The notes below the pieces were generated by a model that saw nothing but the letters and a program-made list of their open reading frames with translations, ran no database searches and was not told the DNA's origin. The translations under genes and the position numbers were made by a program. A stretch of DNA of 64,000 nt from Mallotus nudiflorus (lineage: Eukaryota; Streptophyta; Magnoliopsida; Malpighiales; Euphorbiaceae): positions 1,674,001 through 1,738,000 of the forward strand of contig CANTUR010000043.1 of assembly GCA_947683625.1 (NCBI GenBank), read 5' to 3'. This document shows positions 10,042 through 21,435 of the stretch, one piece after another (position 1 is the first letter of the stretch; every line of letters starts with the position of its first letter).

Positions 10042-13000
10042 TGTCACGACCCAAAATAGGGGCCATGACCGGCGCTAGGGAACGGGAATTCTTTCAAATC
10101 CGGAACCCGTAGAAAGCCTAAAAATAAAATAAGCATGCAATAATAATATTAACAATATTATATGCAGCAGAAATAAAAATCATAAATATAATAATAGCAT
10201 ATGCACCAACTGGATTTAAATCAAATCTCATCTAATATATATATAAATCTTTTAATACAAATCCAGTTCACATAATACAATATCTCACATAAATAAAATA
10301 CATAAAATCCCACAATTAAATTACAACTACTGCAGTGTCTAGATTATAAAAATAAGACTCAAGTAAGCAGTTTACACAAGGAAGCCGGGGCGGAAGAAAT
10401 TCGGCGTACGGGTCTGCTACTGAGGTCTGAAGATGTTGACTCTCCTTGAAAAATTATCAACGGAGGGGAGTCAAACCTCACTGAGTGAATTACTATAATA
10501 TATATACATACACACTAAATGACAATGCATACAGTCAACAGTATATATATATAATATGTATATATACAGGCAAATACACACAGATGCAATAAAATCATTT
10601 TATATATATTTTATTGAAAATCATCTTTTATGAAGGACCAAATAGAACCCTATGATATCGAAACCTCAAACAATGTTAGACAACACTCTAGCCATACAGG
10701 CTCACTTAATCCAAAATATATCCACTTAATCCATTTAGACAGTAGACTGGCCCCGAGACACTAAGTCAACCGAGCTCCAGCAGTCTAACTGCCAGTGTGA
10801 TTGGCCCCGAGACACTAGGTCAACCGAGCTCCATCAATCACACCAAAATCACATCTCACGCATCAATAATCATAATCAATCAATATCCATAAATAGGTTA
10901 GTAATATAGCCTAAATACTATAGGCGTACCGGTACGTACTCGGTCCTAGTGCTGCCCACTAGGTAGCACGTTCTATTGATATCCTTCAATAATAATATAA
11001 AACATTCATTCATAAAAATAAATGATGCATGAATTTCATCAATATAGCAACATAAACCATATATATACTGGAAATATACCAAAAGTAAACTAGGTATATT
11101 TCGAGTATATATACGTCAAATAAATCCAATCAAATTGTAAAATAAGCTAGAAGTATATTTAAAAAAAAAACTTTTTTTAAATATAATTTATTTACAAAAC
11201 ATGCATATAATTTAATATATATATCAAAAATTAAACCAAAAATATACTTAAGTAAAAATCACATTATTTATGCATTTTAATCAGAATAAAACATATATTT
11301 CTAAATCATGCATCCTAAAGCATATATATATATAGTATAGTAACTCACAAATTAGTGCGCTCCACGAGATGGGTCCGACGGGCCTAGTCCACTAGCCCTC
11401 GGTCTCGGTGCAACTAAATAAACAATAATTAACCGACATTAGAATAAACCTAACAGAAAATCCTAGAATTCAATCTAGAGTATCAAACATAGAATTGACA
11501 TTAGGGTTCGATCGGATATCATGTTTTACGAGAATTCTACCGAAAATTCGACAGAACCTCCCCTGTAAAACGGACATCTCTCTACTCAAAGAGTAGAGCC
11601 GACCCTGCAAAGAAACACACTTCGAAAAATAGGCTTAACCACTCATCCACAACCCCTCGATCGGACTCCAAACTACAGTCTACCGACCGGGGTCTACAAT
11701 CACATAACAATTCAGGAAATACCAAAAATACCCTTAAGTCACAGAAACACATTTTGTACGTATAAATTACATAATTAACCTTAAAACACTATAAAAACCG
11801 ATAAAAACTCATTTTATTTGAAAAACCGTATATTATATATATAATTGAAAATAATTTACGAAAAATAGTTTTAATTATTTAAAAATACCAAATAATTTGT
11901 GAAAATCATTTTTATACCTTAAATAATTATTAAAACCAATTAAATTACATTTTTAGCCAATTTAGGGTAAAATTACCAAAATGCCCTTATATATATATAT
12001 ATACTAAAATTACTTCAAAAATTCACCAAAAATTATACAATTATCCAAAATTAATTTTCTCAACATATTTATCAATAATATCAATAATTAAACTCAATTA
12101 ACCAATTAAATTCAATTAAAAACATAATTAACCCTAATTTCCCAAAATTACATAAACTTCAATAATTCAAAATAAATACATAGAAATTCATAAAAATTCC
12201 AAATAAATTCCTATAATTCATTTCAACACCTAATTTAACCATAAAACACAATTTCATAATTTAAATAATTAATTTCCGAAAATTAGAAAATAATATTAAA
12301 ATATTCAAAAATACCCAAAAATCAAATTAATCTCCAAAAATTCCACAAAAATTCATACATGTAGATTAAGCTACTAGGATCAACATTTGTTAAGGGAGTT
12401 TTCATGAATCAAGCAATTCAAAGCTCAAAAAAAATCAAAAACCCTAATATGACCGAAATGGAAAATTCAAAACCTAAGCAAATCAAGACCAATTCAGCTC
12501 AAACCAAAGCTAGAATCACACTCACCGGAGCTCAAGGAGAAGAAAGAGACCGGCGGTGTAAAAAATGGTGGTCAAAATCGTGGTCGACGGTGAGGAGAGG
12601 AAGTTTCGGCAACCCAAGCTATTTCCGGCCAAACTCGACGGGAAAGGGAGCTGCTGGCGGCGGGGAACGGCTGAGGACAAAGGTGGCAAGCCGAGAGGCA
12701 CACCGACAGTAGGGGAATGGCGTGACAGACGGTGGTTGGTGGTGAGGAAGTGGTCGGGCACGGGGAAGGAAGAAGGAAGAAGAAGAAAAAGAAAAGAAAA
12801 GAAAAGAAAAAGAAAAAGAAAAGAAAAAGAAAAAGAAAAAAAATAAAAAATAAAATATTACGTATATATTATAATATAGTGTGTAAATAAAATATGTGGA
12901 AAAATTGCACACCACACATTATTATATTAATTTAATAAACAAATAATAATAAAATATTAGGATAATATACTAAACCCTAATTAAATAAATAATTAAATAC

Positions 13001-13273
13001 ATAGGCTTTATTTAGTAATTTAAAAATACGTATGAGTTCATGCAAGTCCGAAAATATATTTAAAATAATTAATAATAAATTATTTAAGTGAAAATTTCCC
13101 CGAAAATGAAAGTCTCGGGAAAATTTTATGTAAAGCATTGTAAATAAGACACAATAATTAAACTAGGTTTTAAATACATATCAACTCGTAAAAATATCGT
13201 AATATATACAAAAATTATTAACACTGCATATCTCAGTACAGTGTAAAAATATTTAAAAACACGGAATATTACA
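10042..13273 (-). mobile_element. LTR2: shared LTR, 5' LTR of A and 3' LTR of B
   Basis: A 3,232-bp LTR from TGTCACGACCC to GAATATTACA. Its left side touches A's primer binding site and its right side touches B's polypurine tract. It is closely similar to LTR1 and LTR3. It holds the CTCTACTC hairpin (11580-11598), the palindrome CGTACCGGTACG (near 10928), the twin hairpin module (about 10745-10843) and a homopurine tract (12762-12843). The GC-rich block at about 12540-12780 has only overlapping spurious ORFs. Confidence 0.94.
12762..12843. repeat. 82-nt homopurine tract in LTR2
   Basis: GAAAA/GGAAG-unit run, the equivalent of the tract in LTR1. The length differs between copies (66, 82, 111 nt), as expected for slippage. 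Confidence 0.85.
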
Positions 13274-13286
13274 GTCTTCCCCCCTT
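13274..13286 (-). promoter_or_regulatory. Polypurine tract of element B
   Basis: AAGGGGGGAAGAC in sense, abutting LTR2. It shows that LTR2 serves as B's 3' LTR. Confidence 0.9.
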
Positions 13287-14054
13287 ACAAGAATTCGTCC
13301 CCGAATTCCACAAAGAAAAGATTACAAGATCAGGAAGGAAAGAGATACAGGTAAGAAGCTCGCATCTCAGCTTCAGTCTCCCACGTATGCTTCTCAACTC
13401 TGTCGCTACGTCACAGAACCTTAACCATCGGAATCTGCTTCGAACGCAACTGTCGAACTTGATAATCAACGATCGCCACAGGTTCTTCCACAAACGTCAA
13501 ATCTTCACTCACTTCTACACTGTCAGGCTGCAACACGTGTGAAGGGTCTGAGATATACTTCCTCAGCATCGATATATGAAACACTGGATGCACCTGTGAC
13601 ATATTCGGAGGCAAAGCCAACCGATATGCAACAGTGCCAACTCTCTCAAGAATCTCAAACGGTTCGATATATCTCGGTGCTAACTTACTCTTCCTGCCAA
13701 ATCTCATCACACCCTTCATCGGAGATACTTTCAGAAAAACAAAATCTCCAACCTGAAACTCCACATCTCTGTGCCTAGGATCCACATAACTCTTCTGTCT
13801 GCTAACTGCGGTCTCTAATCTACGCTTAATCCAGTCAAATCTCTCTCACCAATCTCATCCCAACTCAAAGGGGATCTACACTTCCTTCCATACAATGCCT
13901 CGTATGGTGCCATGCCAATACTGCTATGGTAGCTGTTATTATATGCAAACTCAACAAGTGACAAATGATCATCCCAGCTACCTCCCAAATCCAAGACACA
14001 CATCCTCAACATATCTTCTAGTGTCTGGATCGTCCTCTCAGATTGACCATGTGT

Positions 14055-14609
14055 CTAAGGATGAAAAGCAGTACTGAAATCCAACCTAGTGCCCATCGCT
14101 TCCTGCAACTTCTGCCAAAAATGAGAAGTAAACACTAAACCTCTATCTGAAACAATGGACACAGGTACTCCATGAAGGCATACAATATGCTTCACATACA
14201 GTTTCGCCAATTTGGCAACAGAATAGGTGGCTTTCAGAGGCAAGAAATGTGCAGACTTCATCAATCTGTCTATGATCACCCAGATGGAATCGTATCCATC
14301 CCTCGAACGAGGTAAACCGACCACAAAATCCATAGCTATCCTTTCCCACTTCCACTCGGGAATAGGAAGAGGCTGAAGCTTCCCAGAAGGCTTTTGTTCA
14401 GCTTTCACTTCCTGACACGTCAAGCACTTAGCAACATAATCAATGACATCCTTCTTCAATCCATCCCACCAGTATAAATCTCTAATACTGTGGTACATCT
14501 TAGTAACACCTGGATGAACGCTGTAGGCTGTAGAATGTACTTCCTCTAAAATCTCTTCCCTTAAGTCATCCACATCAGGAACACACAATCTACCACTGAT
14601 CCACAACAC
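14055..14609 (-). pseudogene. pol: Integrase segment of element B
   Basis: Carries the HHCC finger and the first two catalytic aspartates (MDF and SDRG). The stop at 14055 comes just before the THGQSER motif, so the catalytic Glu falls in the following stretch (13815-14012 continues in the same frame). One codon is missing relative to A in the segment after the CLTC motif. Confidence 0.9.
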
Positions 14610-14804
14610 ACCATCATCATCAAGAGTGAAATTAGTGAACTTACCTGCTCGAACATTCTCTGCAAGCTCTTCCAGAATAGGATCTCAGCTCTGAGCTGCT
14701 TTAATCCCATCCCTCAGTACAGATCGTACTTTAAACTGAGCTAGCAGTCCACCTGATCTACTAATCTTCATCATCAGACCTTGATCCACCATCAGATGCA
14801 ATTC

Positions 14805-15818
14805 CTAGATCAATGGTCTCCTCTCAATACTAATGTGAGCAAGACTGCCTGAGGACTTTCTACTCAAGGCATCTGCTACTACATTAGCTTTACCTGGATG
14901 ATATAAGATCTCGCAATCATAGTCCTTCAACAGTTCCAACCATCTCCTCTGCCTCAGATTCAGATCTCGTTGCTGAAAAATGTACTTAAGGCTCTTGTGA
15001 TCAGTAAATATCTCACAAGTCACCCCGTACAGATAATGTCTCCAGATCTTCAAAGTAAAGATCACTGCAGCCATCTCAAGATCATGTGTAGGGTAGTTCT
15101 GCTCATGCTTCTTCAACTGCCTCGAAGCATAGGCTATCACCCTTCCATTCTGCATCAGCACACAACCAAGACCAATTCTAGAGGCATCACAGTAAATTGT
15201 GAACTTATCCACACTATTAGGCAAAGCTAATACTGGCGCTGTGGTCAACTTCTCCTTCAATAACTGGAAACTGTTCTCACAAGCTTCTGACCACTCGAAC
15301 CTAACATTCTTCTGAGTCAAGCGAGTCATAGGGGCTGCTATCCTGGAAAAATCCTGCACAAACCGCCTATAATACCCGGCTAAACCCAGAAAACTCTGAA
15401 TCTCTGTAACAGAAGTAGGTCTAGGCCACTCAGACACTGCCTCAATCTTCTGTGGATCAACCTGAATACCTTCTTTAGACACTACATGTCCAAGAAAAGA
15501 AACACTCTCCATCCAGAAATCACACTTCGAGAATTTAGCATAAAGCTGATGATCTCTCAATGTCTGTAGTACAATCCTCAAATGATATACATGCTCCTCC
15601 ATACTCCTCGAATATTCCAGTATATCATCAATGAAGACTACCACAAACTGATCCACATACGGTCTGAATACCCTGTTCATCAAGTTCATAAAAGCTGCTG
15701 GTGCATTAGTCAAACCAAAAGACATCACCAGAAACTCATAATGGCCATATCTAGTGCGGAATGCTGTCTTAGGAATATCAGCTTCACTGATACGCAGCTG
15801 ATGATAACCCGACCTCAA
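14805..15818 (-). pseudogene. pol: RT and RNase H segment of element B (337-codon open stretch)
   Basis: Starts inside RT at RSGYHQL and carries the catalytic FIDDIL motif, here followed by Glu instead of the Val in A. It then runs through the RT thumb and RNase H: YCDAS, LEMAAV and FTDHKS, with all acidic residues present. It reads through the site where A and E have TAG, so it shows the ancestral Gln there. It is bounded upstream by two C-to-T stops and downstream by another. Confidence 0.92.
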
Positions 15819-15845
15819 GTCAACCTTAGAAAAGAACTATGCACC

Positions 15846-16391
15846 CTAAAGCTGATCAAACAAGTCATCTATCCTCGGGAGAGGATACTTGTTCTTCACT
15901 GTCACCTTATTAAGCTCTCTGTAGTCAATGCACAGTCTCAGGGTACCATCCTTCTTCTTCACAAACAAGACTGGTGCACCCCAAGGGGAAACACTGGGTC
16001 TGATGAAACCTTTATCCAACAACTCATGCAATTGCTCCTTCAACTCTTTCAACTCTGCAGGAGCCATTCTGTAGGGTGGCATAGATATAGGGGTAGTACT
16101 TGGAACCATATTTATACAGAACTCAATCTCTCTGTGAGGTGGTAAACCTGGCAACTCCTCGGGAAAAACATCAGGAAACTCACAAGCAATAGGAACATCT
16201 GTGAGTGACAACTTCTCCACTGACGTATCCCTGACCAATGCCAAATATCCCTGACATCCTTTCCTCAATAACTTCCTAGCCGTAATAGCAGAAATAAGAT
16301 TCTGAGGTGCTGAACTCCTATCACCCACAAACTTAAACTCTTCTTCATCAGGAATTCTAAAAGTCACCTCTTTATTCCTGCAATCTACCAT
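15846..16391 (-). pseudogene. pol: Protease end and RT N-terminal half, element B
   Basis: Runs from the VDCRNKEVTF segment after the protease through PEELPGLPPHR and the RT fingers (RPSVSPWGAP, DYRELN) to FDQL, where a CAG-to-TAG stop interrupts it. The protease active-site segment is the separate open stretch 16401-16685 in the same frame (DLGATHLF). Confidence 0.9.
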
Positions 16392-18208
16392 GGCATAGTG
16401 CTAAGATAACCAATCCATTCCTAGAATAACATCAAACTCCATCACGTCTAACAAGATCAAATCAGCGGGTAATTCTCTATCTCCCACGAGAACTGGACAA
16501 CCAGAAAGAACAATATCGGTGTCCAAGGAATCGCTCAAAGGAGTGGCAATGGACAAAGGAAAAGCCATCCTCGAAGCTTGCCAACAAGATTTAGAAGCAA
16601 AAATGGGAGAAACAAACAAATGCGTGGCACCCAGATCAAACAAAACCCAAGCATCCAGGTAACAAACAGAAACAATACCTGCCACGACTGCATTAGATGC
16701 CTGAGCATCCTGCTGAGTGAGATGGAAGACTCTGGCCTGACCTCGACCTCCCTGTTGACTGGTAGAAGCCTGGCCAGCACCTCTGGCACCTCCTCTAGTA
16801 CCTCTACCATGACTCTGCTATGGGACAAGCTGAGTGGAACTCTGATGCTGAGCTGGTGGTAACTGAAATGGCATGGGTGCAGCACTAGCAATCGACTGCT
16901 GTGGGAATTGTAGAATCTGCTGTTGCTGATACCCGGAATAAGGACACGATCTGGCAAAATGTCCTGTCTGCCCGCATCTAAAACATGTCAGTGGCGTCAG
17001 GTAACACGGTCCCTGATGGACTCTACCGTAAGCCTGGCATACACTGGCCGCTGATCCAGAACTACGACCACTGCTGCTGCTCGAAGCACCTGATCCAAAT
17101 CTTAACGATCGACGCTGACCTCCACGGTCATGTCTACTGCTCTGATGCACTTGCTACTGCTGTCTCTGACTCTGCTGAGTCAGACCTCACTGCTGACTAC
17201 TCGAAACCACATGAAAACTCGAATATGGAGTAGCTTGCAATCTACTCTACTGAACTCCCAACTGGTAGTAATCAGGCATCGCTCCCTGCCTAACTAGCCT
17301 CAACTCAATCTCCTTGGCTAACTCAATCACAGACTCGAGAGTAAGGCTTGCTGTAGGCATACCAGCAAAAGCAGAACCCAAACCAGTAACGTATGTAGTG
17401 ACTGTGAAATACTGATCTCGCATCATATCCTCAGCATATCTACCCAAACGAAGAAACTCTCGGTGTACTCCACTACAGATCGATCTCCATTAGAAATACT
17501 GGTCAGTCAAAGACGATAGCTCAGACGAAGAGGCTCTGGATAAAATCTCCTCATAAACCGCTCTCGGAACTGAGCCCAGGTCATCGTCATCATATAGGGC
17601 TGGATCATCTGAATGAACCAATCTAAGGCTGGTCCCTCAACAGACAACTCGACGATCATGATCCGCTGGTACTCGGTATGAGCAGTCTGAGTCCTAGTCT
17701 CAATCGCATGCAGAAAATCTAACGGATCGGAAGTACCATCAAAAGCAATCCTGCCAACTCGGGCATAGAACAAAGCTGCCTCAGGGTCAGACATACCCTG
17801 CTAATAGGCAGGCTGAACAACTGGAGGAACAGGAACATCAAACTCAGGCTCAACAGGCTCCTCATCCTGTAACTCTCTCTGCCTACGCCGTCCTGCCGCT
17901 CCTCGAGGTCTACCTCTGCCACGACCTCTACGTCTAACTGGCTGCTCAGGAGGTAAAACCTCATCCTGGAAAGACTCATCATCCTCGGCCTCAACGACCG
18001 GTGGAGCGACACACGCTCGCCTCCTCATACTGAAAAGACAAATGGAAAGATTCAGACAAACAGGCAACGGAGGAATAACATTGAAAACTAAGCAAGGAAT
18101 ACTTATCAAGACATACTCGAACCTAATTTACTGCAGTAGTCCAACAGAAAACACAACTCTAAAAACTAGGGCCATAACTCACATAACTAAGCCCTGATAC
18201 AAAACTCC

Positions 18209-18220
18209 GCTCTGATACCA
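18209..18220 (-). promoter_or_regulatory. Primer binding site of element B
   Basis: TGGTATCAGAGC in sense, a perfect initiator tRNA-Met complement, four bases inside the 5' LTR boundary. The uninterrupted leader to gag is about 197 bp (18029-18224). Confidence 0.92.
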
Positions 18221-18224
18221 ACTT

Positions 18225-21200
18225 TGTCACGACCCAAAACAGGGGCCATGACCGGCGCTAAGGAACGGGAATTCTTTCAAATCCAGAACACGTAGAAAGC
18301 CTAAAAATAAAATAAGCATGCAATAATAATATTAACAATATTATATGCAACAGAAATAAAAATCATAAATATAATAATAGCATATGCACCAACTGGATTT
18401 AAATCAAATCTCATCTCATATATATATAAATCTTTTAATAAAAATCCAGTTCACATAATACAATATCTCACATAAATAAAATACATAAATCCCATAATTA
18501 ATTTACAACTACTGCAGTGTCTAGATTATAAAAATAAGACTGAAGTAAGCAGTTTACATGAGGAAGCCGGGGTGGAAGAAATCCGGCATATGGGTCTGCT
18601 ACTGAGGTCTGAAGATGTTGACTCTCCTGAAAAATTATCAACGGAGGGGAGTCAGACCTCACTGAGTGAATTATTATAATATATATACATACACACTAAA
18701 TGACAATGCATACAGTCAACAGTATATATATATATATAATATGTATATATACAGGCAAATACACACAAATGCAATAAAATCATTTTATATATATTTTATT
18801 GAAAATCATCTTTTATGAAGGACCAAATAGAACCCTATGATATCGAAACCTCAAACAATGTTAGACAACACTCTAGCCATATAGGCTCACTTAATCCAAA
18901 ATATATCCACTTAATCCATTTAGACAGTAGACTGGCCCCGAGACACTAAGTCAACCGAGCTCCAGCAGTCTAACTACTAGTGTGATTGGCCCCGAGACAC
19001 TAGGTCAACCGAGCTCCAGCAATCACACCCAAATCACATCTCACGCATCAATAATCATAATCAATCAATATCCATAAATAGGTTAGTAATATAGCCTAAA
19101 TACTATAGGCGTACCGGTACGTACTCGGTCCTAATGCTGCCCACTAGGTAGCACGTTCTATTGATATCCTTCAATAATAATATAAAACATCCATTCATAA
19201 AAATAAATGATGCATGAATTTCATCAATATAGCAACATAAACCATATATATACTGGAAATATACCAAAAGTAAACTAGGTATATTTCGAGTATATATACG
19301 TCAAATAAATCCAATCAAATTGTAAAATAAGCTAGAAGTATATTTAAAAAAAACTTTTTTTAAATATAATTTATTTACAAAACATGCATATATATTTAAT
19401 ATATATAAAAAAAATTAAACCAAAAATATACTTAAATACAAATCACATTATTTATGCATTTTAATCAGAATAAAACATATATTTCTAAATCATGCATCCT
19501 AAAGCATATATATATAGTATAGTAACTCACAAATTAGTGCGCTCCACGAGATGGGTTCGACGGGCCTGGTCCACTAGCCCTCGGTCTCGGCGCAACTAAA
19601 AAAACAATAATTAATCGACATTAGAATAAACCTAACAGAAAATCCTAGAATTCAATCTAGAGTATCAAACATAGAATTGACATTAGGGTTCGACCGGATA
19701 TCACGTTTTACGAGAATTCTATCAAAAATTCGGCAGAACCTCCCTTGTAAAACGAACATCTCTCTACTCAAAGAGTAGAGCCGACCCTGCAAAGAAACAC
19801 ACTTCGAAAAATAGGCTCAACCACTCATCCACAACCCCTCGGTCGGACTCCAAATTATAGTCTACCGACCGGGGTCCACAATCACATAACAATTCAGGAA
19901 ATACCAAAAATACCCTTAAATCACAGAAATACATTTTATACGTAGAAATTACATAATTAACCTTAAAACACTATAAAAATCGATAAAAACTCATTTTATT
20001 TGAAAAATCGTATATTATATATATAATTGAAAATAATTTACGAAAAATAGTTTTAATTATTTAAAAATACCAAATAATTTGTGAAAATCATTTTTATACC
20101 TTAAATAATTATTAAAACCAATTAAATTACATTTTTAGCCAATTTAGGGTAAAATTATCAAAATGCCCTTATATATATAAATATACTAAAATTACTTCAA
20201 AAATTCACCAAAAATTATACAATTGTCCAAAATTAATTTTCTCAACATATTTATCAATAATATCAATAATTAAACTCAATTAACCAATTAAATTCAATTA
20301 AAAACATAATTAACCCTAATTTCCCAAAATTACATAAACTTCAATAATTCAAAATAAATACATAGAAATTCATAAAAATTCCAAATAAATTCCTATAATT
20401 CATTTCAACACCTAATTTAACCATAAAACACAATTTCATAATTTAAATAATTAATTTCCGAAAATTAGAAAATAATATTAAAATATTCAAAAATACCCAA
20501 AAATCAAATTAATCTCCAAAAATTCCACAAAAATTCATACATGTAGATTAAGCTACTAGGATCAACATTTGTGAAGGGAGTTTTCATGAATTAAGCAATT
20601 CAAAGCTCAAAAAAAATCAAAAACCCTAATGTGGCCGAAATGGAAAATTCAAAACCTAAGCAAATCAAGACCAATTCAGCTCAAACCAAAGCTAGAATCA
20701 CACTCACCGGAGCTCAAGGAGAAGAAAGAGACCGGCGGTGTCAAAAACGATGGCCGGAATCGTGGTCGACGGCGAGGAGAGGAAGTTTCGGCAACCCAAG
20801 CTATTTCCGGCCAAACTCGACGGGAAAGGGAGCTGCTGGCGGCGAGGAACGGCTGAGGAAGAAGGTGGCAAGCCGAGAGGCACACCGACGGTAGGGGAAT
20901 GGCGTGACAGACGGTGGTTGGTGGTGAGGAAGTGGTCGGGCACGGGGAAGGAAGAAGGAAGAAGAAGCAAAAAAAAAGAAAAGAAAAAGAAAAAGAAAAA
21001 AAAAAGAAATAATAAAATATTATGTATATATTATAATATAGTGTATAAATAAAATATGTGGAAAAATTGCACACCACACATTATTATATTAATTTAATAA
21101 ACAAATAATAATAAAATATTAGGGTAATATACTAAACCCTAATTAAATAAATAATTACATACATAGGCTTTATTTAGTAATTTAAAAATACGTATGAGTT

Positions 21201-21435
21201 CATGCAAGTCCGAAAATATATTTAAAATAATTAATAATAAATTATTTACGTGAAAATTTCCCCGAAAATGAAAGTCTCGGGAAAATTTTACGTAAAGCAT
21301 TGTAAATAAGACACAATAATTAAAATAGGTTTTAAATACATATCAACTCGTAAAAATATCGTAATATATACAAAAATTATTAACACTGCATATCCCGGTA
21401 CAGTGTAAAAATATTTAAAAACATGGGATATTACA
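18225..21435 (-). mobile_element. LTR3: 5' LTR of element B, right end of the array
   Basis: A 3,211-bp LTR, TGTCACGACCC to GGATATTACA, closely similar to LTR1 and LTR2. The sense acceptor-like TTTTTCAG and TTTGCAG sites and the GTGAGTTA motif are all kept. The bases at its right side (TTAAT, 21436-21440) belong to a different LTR and mark the insertion point. Confidence 0.94.

Larger units (their letters stand above)
13330..18028 (-). pseudogene. gag-pol: gag-pol polyprotein of element B, broken by many stops, a gag frameshift and a 40-bp deletion
   Basis: Same layout as A. The gag ATG is at 18026-18028 and the terminal stop at 13330-13332. In-frame stops are at 17801, 17247, 16818, 16401, 15846 (a second one lies about three codons on), 14805, 14685 and 14055; nearly all are CAG or CGA codons changed by C to T. 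A 1-bp loss near 17462 shifts the gag frame. A 40-bp deletion near 13830 shifts the frame between integrase and the GPF module. A lacks the same 40 bp but lost two more, restoring frame. The chromodomain is also cut by a Trp-to-TGA stop that A shares. Unlike A, the zinc knuckle (CFRC...GHFARSC, about 16945-16985) is intact, and the RNase H CAG codon is intact. Not functional. Confidence 0.92.
1..21435 (-). mobile_element. Tandem Tekay-type chromovirus array: LTR1 - internal A - LTR2 - internal B - LTR3
   Basis: Three same-strand LTRs alternate with two gag-pol internal regions, and each internal region directly abuts LTR2: B's polypurine tract starts at 13274 right after LTR2, and A's primer binding site ends just before LTR2 at 10042. 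LTR2 is therefore both the 5' LTR of A and the 3' LTR of B. Such LTR-INT-LTR-INT-LTR arrays are known products of unequal recombination between LTRs, or of recombination between two copies. The right end (21435) lies inside another LTR of the same family; the next bases, TTAAT, would be the target duplication. The left end is outside the window. Neither unit has an intact reading frame. Confidence 0.88.

Noticed and set aside
12404..12915. Overlapping ORFs of about 80-135 codons on both strands in the LTR GC-rich block (also at 1097-1603, 20629-21077, 44100-44597, 37954-38232)
   Set aside because: Frames and lengths are not conserved between LTR copies, and composition is driven by GC and GA-rich repeats. 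They are not convincing genes, though the block may be transcribed leader.
15582..16145. 187-codon plus-strand ORF
   Set aside because: It lies antisense to the RT of element B, and a shorter version occurs antisense to A (4271-4657). It has no recognisable domain; it is a shadow of the conserved sense frame.
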